The notes beneath the pieces are model-generated. The model was not told the DNA's origin and did not search any database. It saw only the letters and a program-made list of their open reading frames with translations. 5,833 nucleotides of DNA from an uncultured Thermomonas sp. GTDB taxonomy: Bacteria; Pseudomonadota; Gammaproteobacteria; Xanthomonadales; Xanthomonadaceae. Of the stretch, positions 5,757 to 5,833 are shown piece after piece. A program made the position numbers and the translations under genes. Location: positions 1 through 5,833 of the forward strand of contig CAMLJA010000131.1 in the NCBI GenBank assembly GCA_946480065.1. The letters run 5' to 3'. Within the stretch, counting starts at the first letter, position 1, and each line of letters starts with the position of its first letter.

Positions 5757-5833
5757 TCAGGCCGGCGGTCCGAACTCTTCGGCGGGCAGCGCCAGGAACG
5801 CCCAGAAGGGCCGGTCGCGCGCGGCCCAGGCGG
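5757..5833 (-). CDS. C-terminal end of an unidentified minus-strand gene (partial)
   Basis: The minus strand is open from the window edge to TGA at 5759-5757 and encodes the last 24 residues of a protein, ending FLALPAEEFGPPA. The stretch has mixed aromatic, acidic and aliphatic residues (for example RPFWAF) rather than the Arg-rich look of shadow frames, so it is probably a real C-terminus. Its codons favour G or C in third position (GCC, CTG, TTC), like the other genes. The family was not recognised. It lies about 490 bp upstream of the operon in the same orientation, too far to assume co-transcription. Confidence 0.5.
   Translation of the reverse strand, partial: AWAARDRPFWAFLALPAEEFGPPA

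Noticed and set aside
5642..5833. Plus-strand frame from ATG at 5642 open to the window edge
   Set aside because: It is Arg/Ala-rich with no ribosome binding site noted, and it is antisense to a more protein-like minus-strand C-terminus.

Overview
The window is GC-rich bacterial DNA. It holds one tightly packed minus-strand gene cluster of about 5.3 kb, an upstream non-coding region of almost 500 bp, and the tail of another minus-strand gene at the right edge. GC-rich codon use and the gene families present suggest a Gram-negative proteobacterium. A xanthomonad/Lysobacter-like or betaproteobacterial host is plausible, but this is an inference and nothing here fixes the taxon.

Read in the direction of transcription (right to left), the cluster encodes: (1) a periplasmic, probably lipid-anchored PQQ-dependent methanol/ethanol-family dehydrogenase (3351-5270) with the Asp-Tyr-Asp signature of lanthanide-dependent enzymes; (2) a single-haem c-type cytochrome (2758-3354); (3) a cytochrome c oxidase subunit II with a lipoprotein signal, a CuA centre and a fused C-terminal cytochrome c domain (1722-2753); (4) a haem-copper oxidase subunit I (10-1722). 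The genes overlap or abut (4 bp overlap, 4 bp gap, 1 bp overlap), so they are almost certainly one translationally coupled operon. A Shine-Dalgarno sequence overlapping the stop codon of subunit I points to a further gene just beyond the left edge.

Together the genes describe a self-contained periplasmic chain: alcohol to PQQ, to soluble or anchored cytochrome c, to the subunit II haem c and CuA, to haem a and the haem a3-CuB centre, to O2. The most unusual point is in subunit I. All six metal-ligand histidines and the active-site tyrosine are present, but the D-channel gate glutamate of the GHPEVY motif is tryptophan and the K-channel lysine is alanine. Subunit II also appears to lack the K-channel entrance glutamate. 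The oxidase should reduce O2, but how it takes up protons, and whether it pumps them, is an open question.

The upstream region (5271-5756) holds a strong Shine-Dalgarno before a TTG start, a good -24/-12 (sigma-54-type) promoter candidate, a perfect 10-bp palindrome touching that promoter, and a cluster of CCATG/CATGG inverted repeats just downstream of it. No regulator gene, RNA gene, mobile element or CRISPR array was seen.
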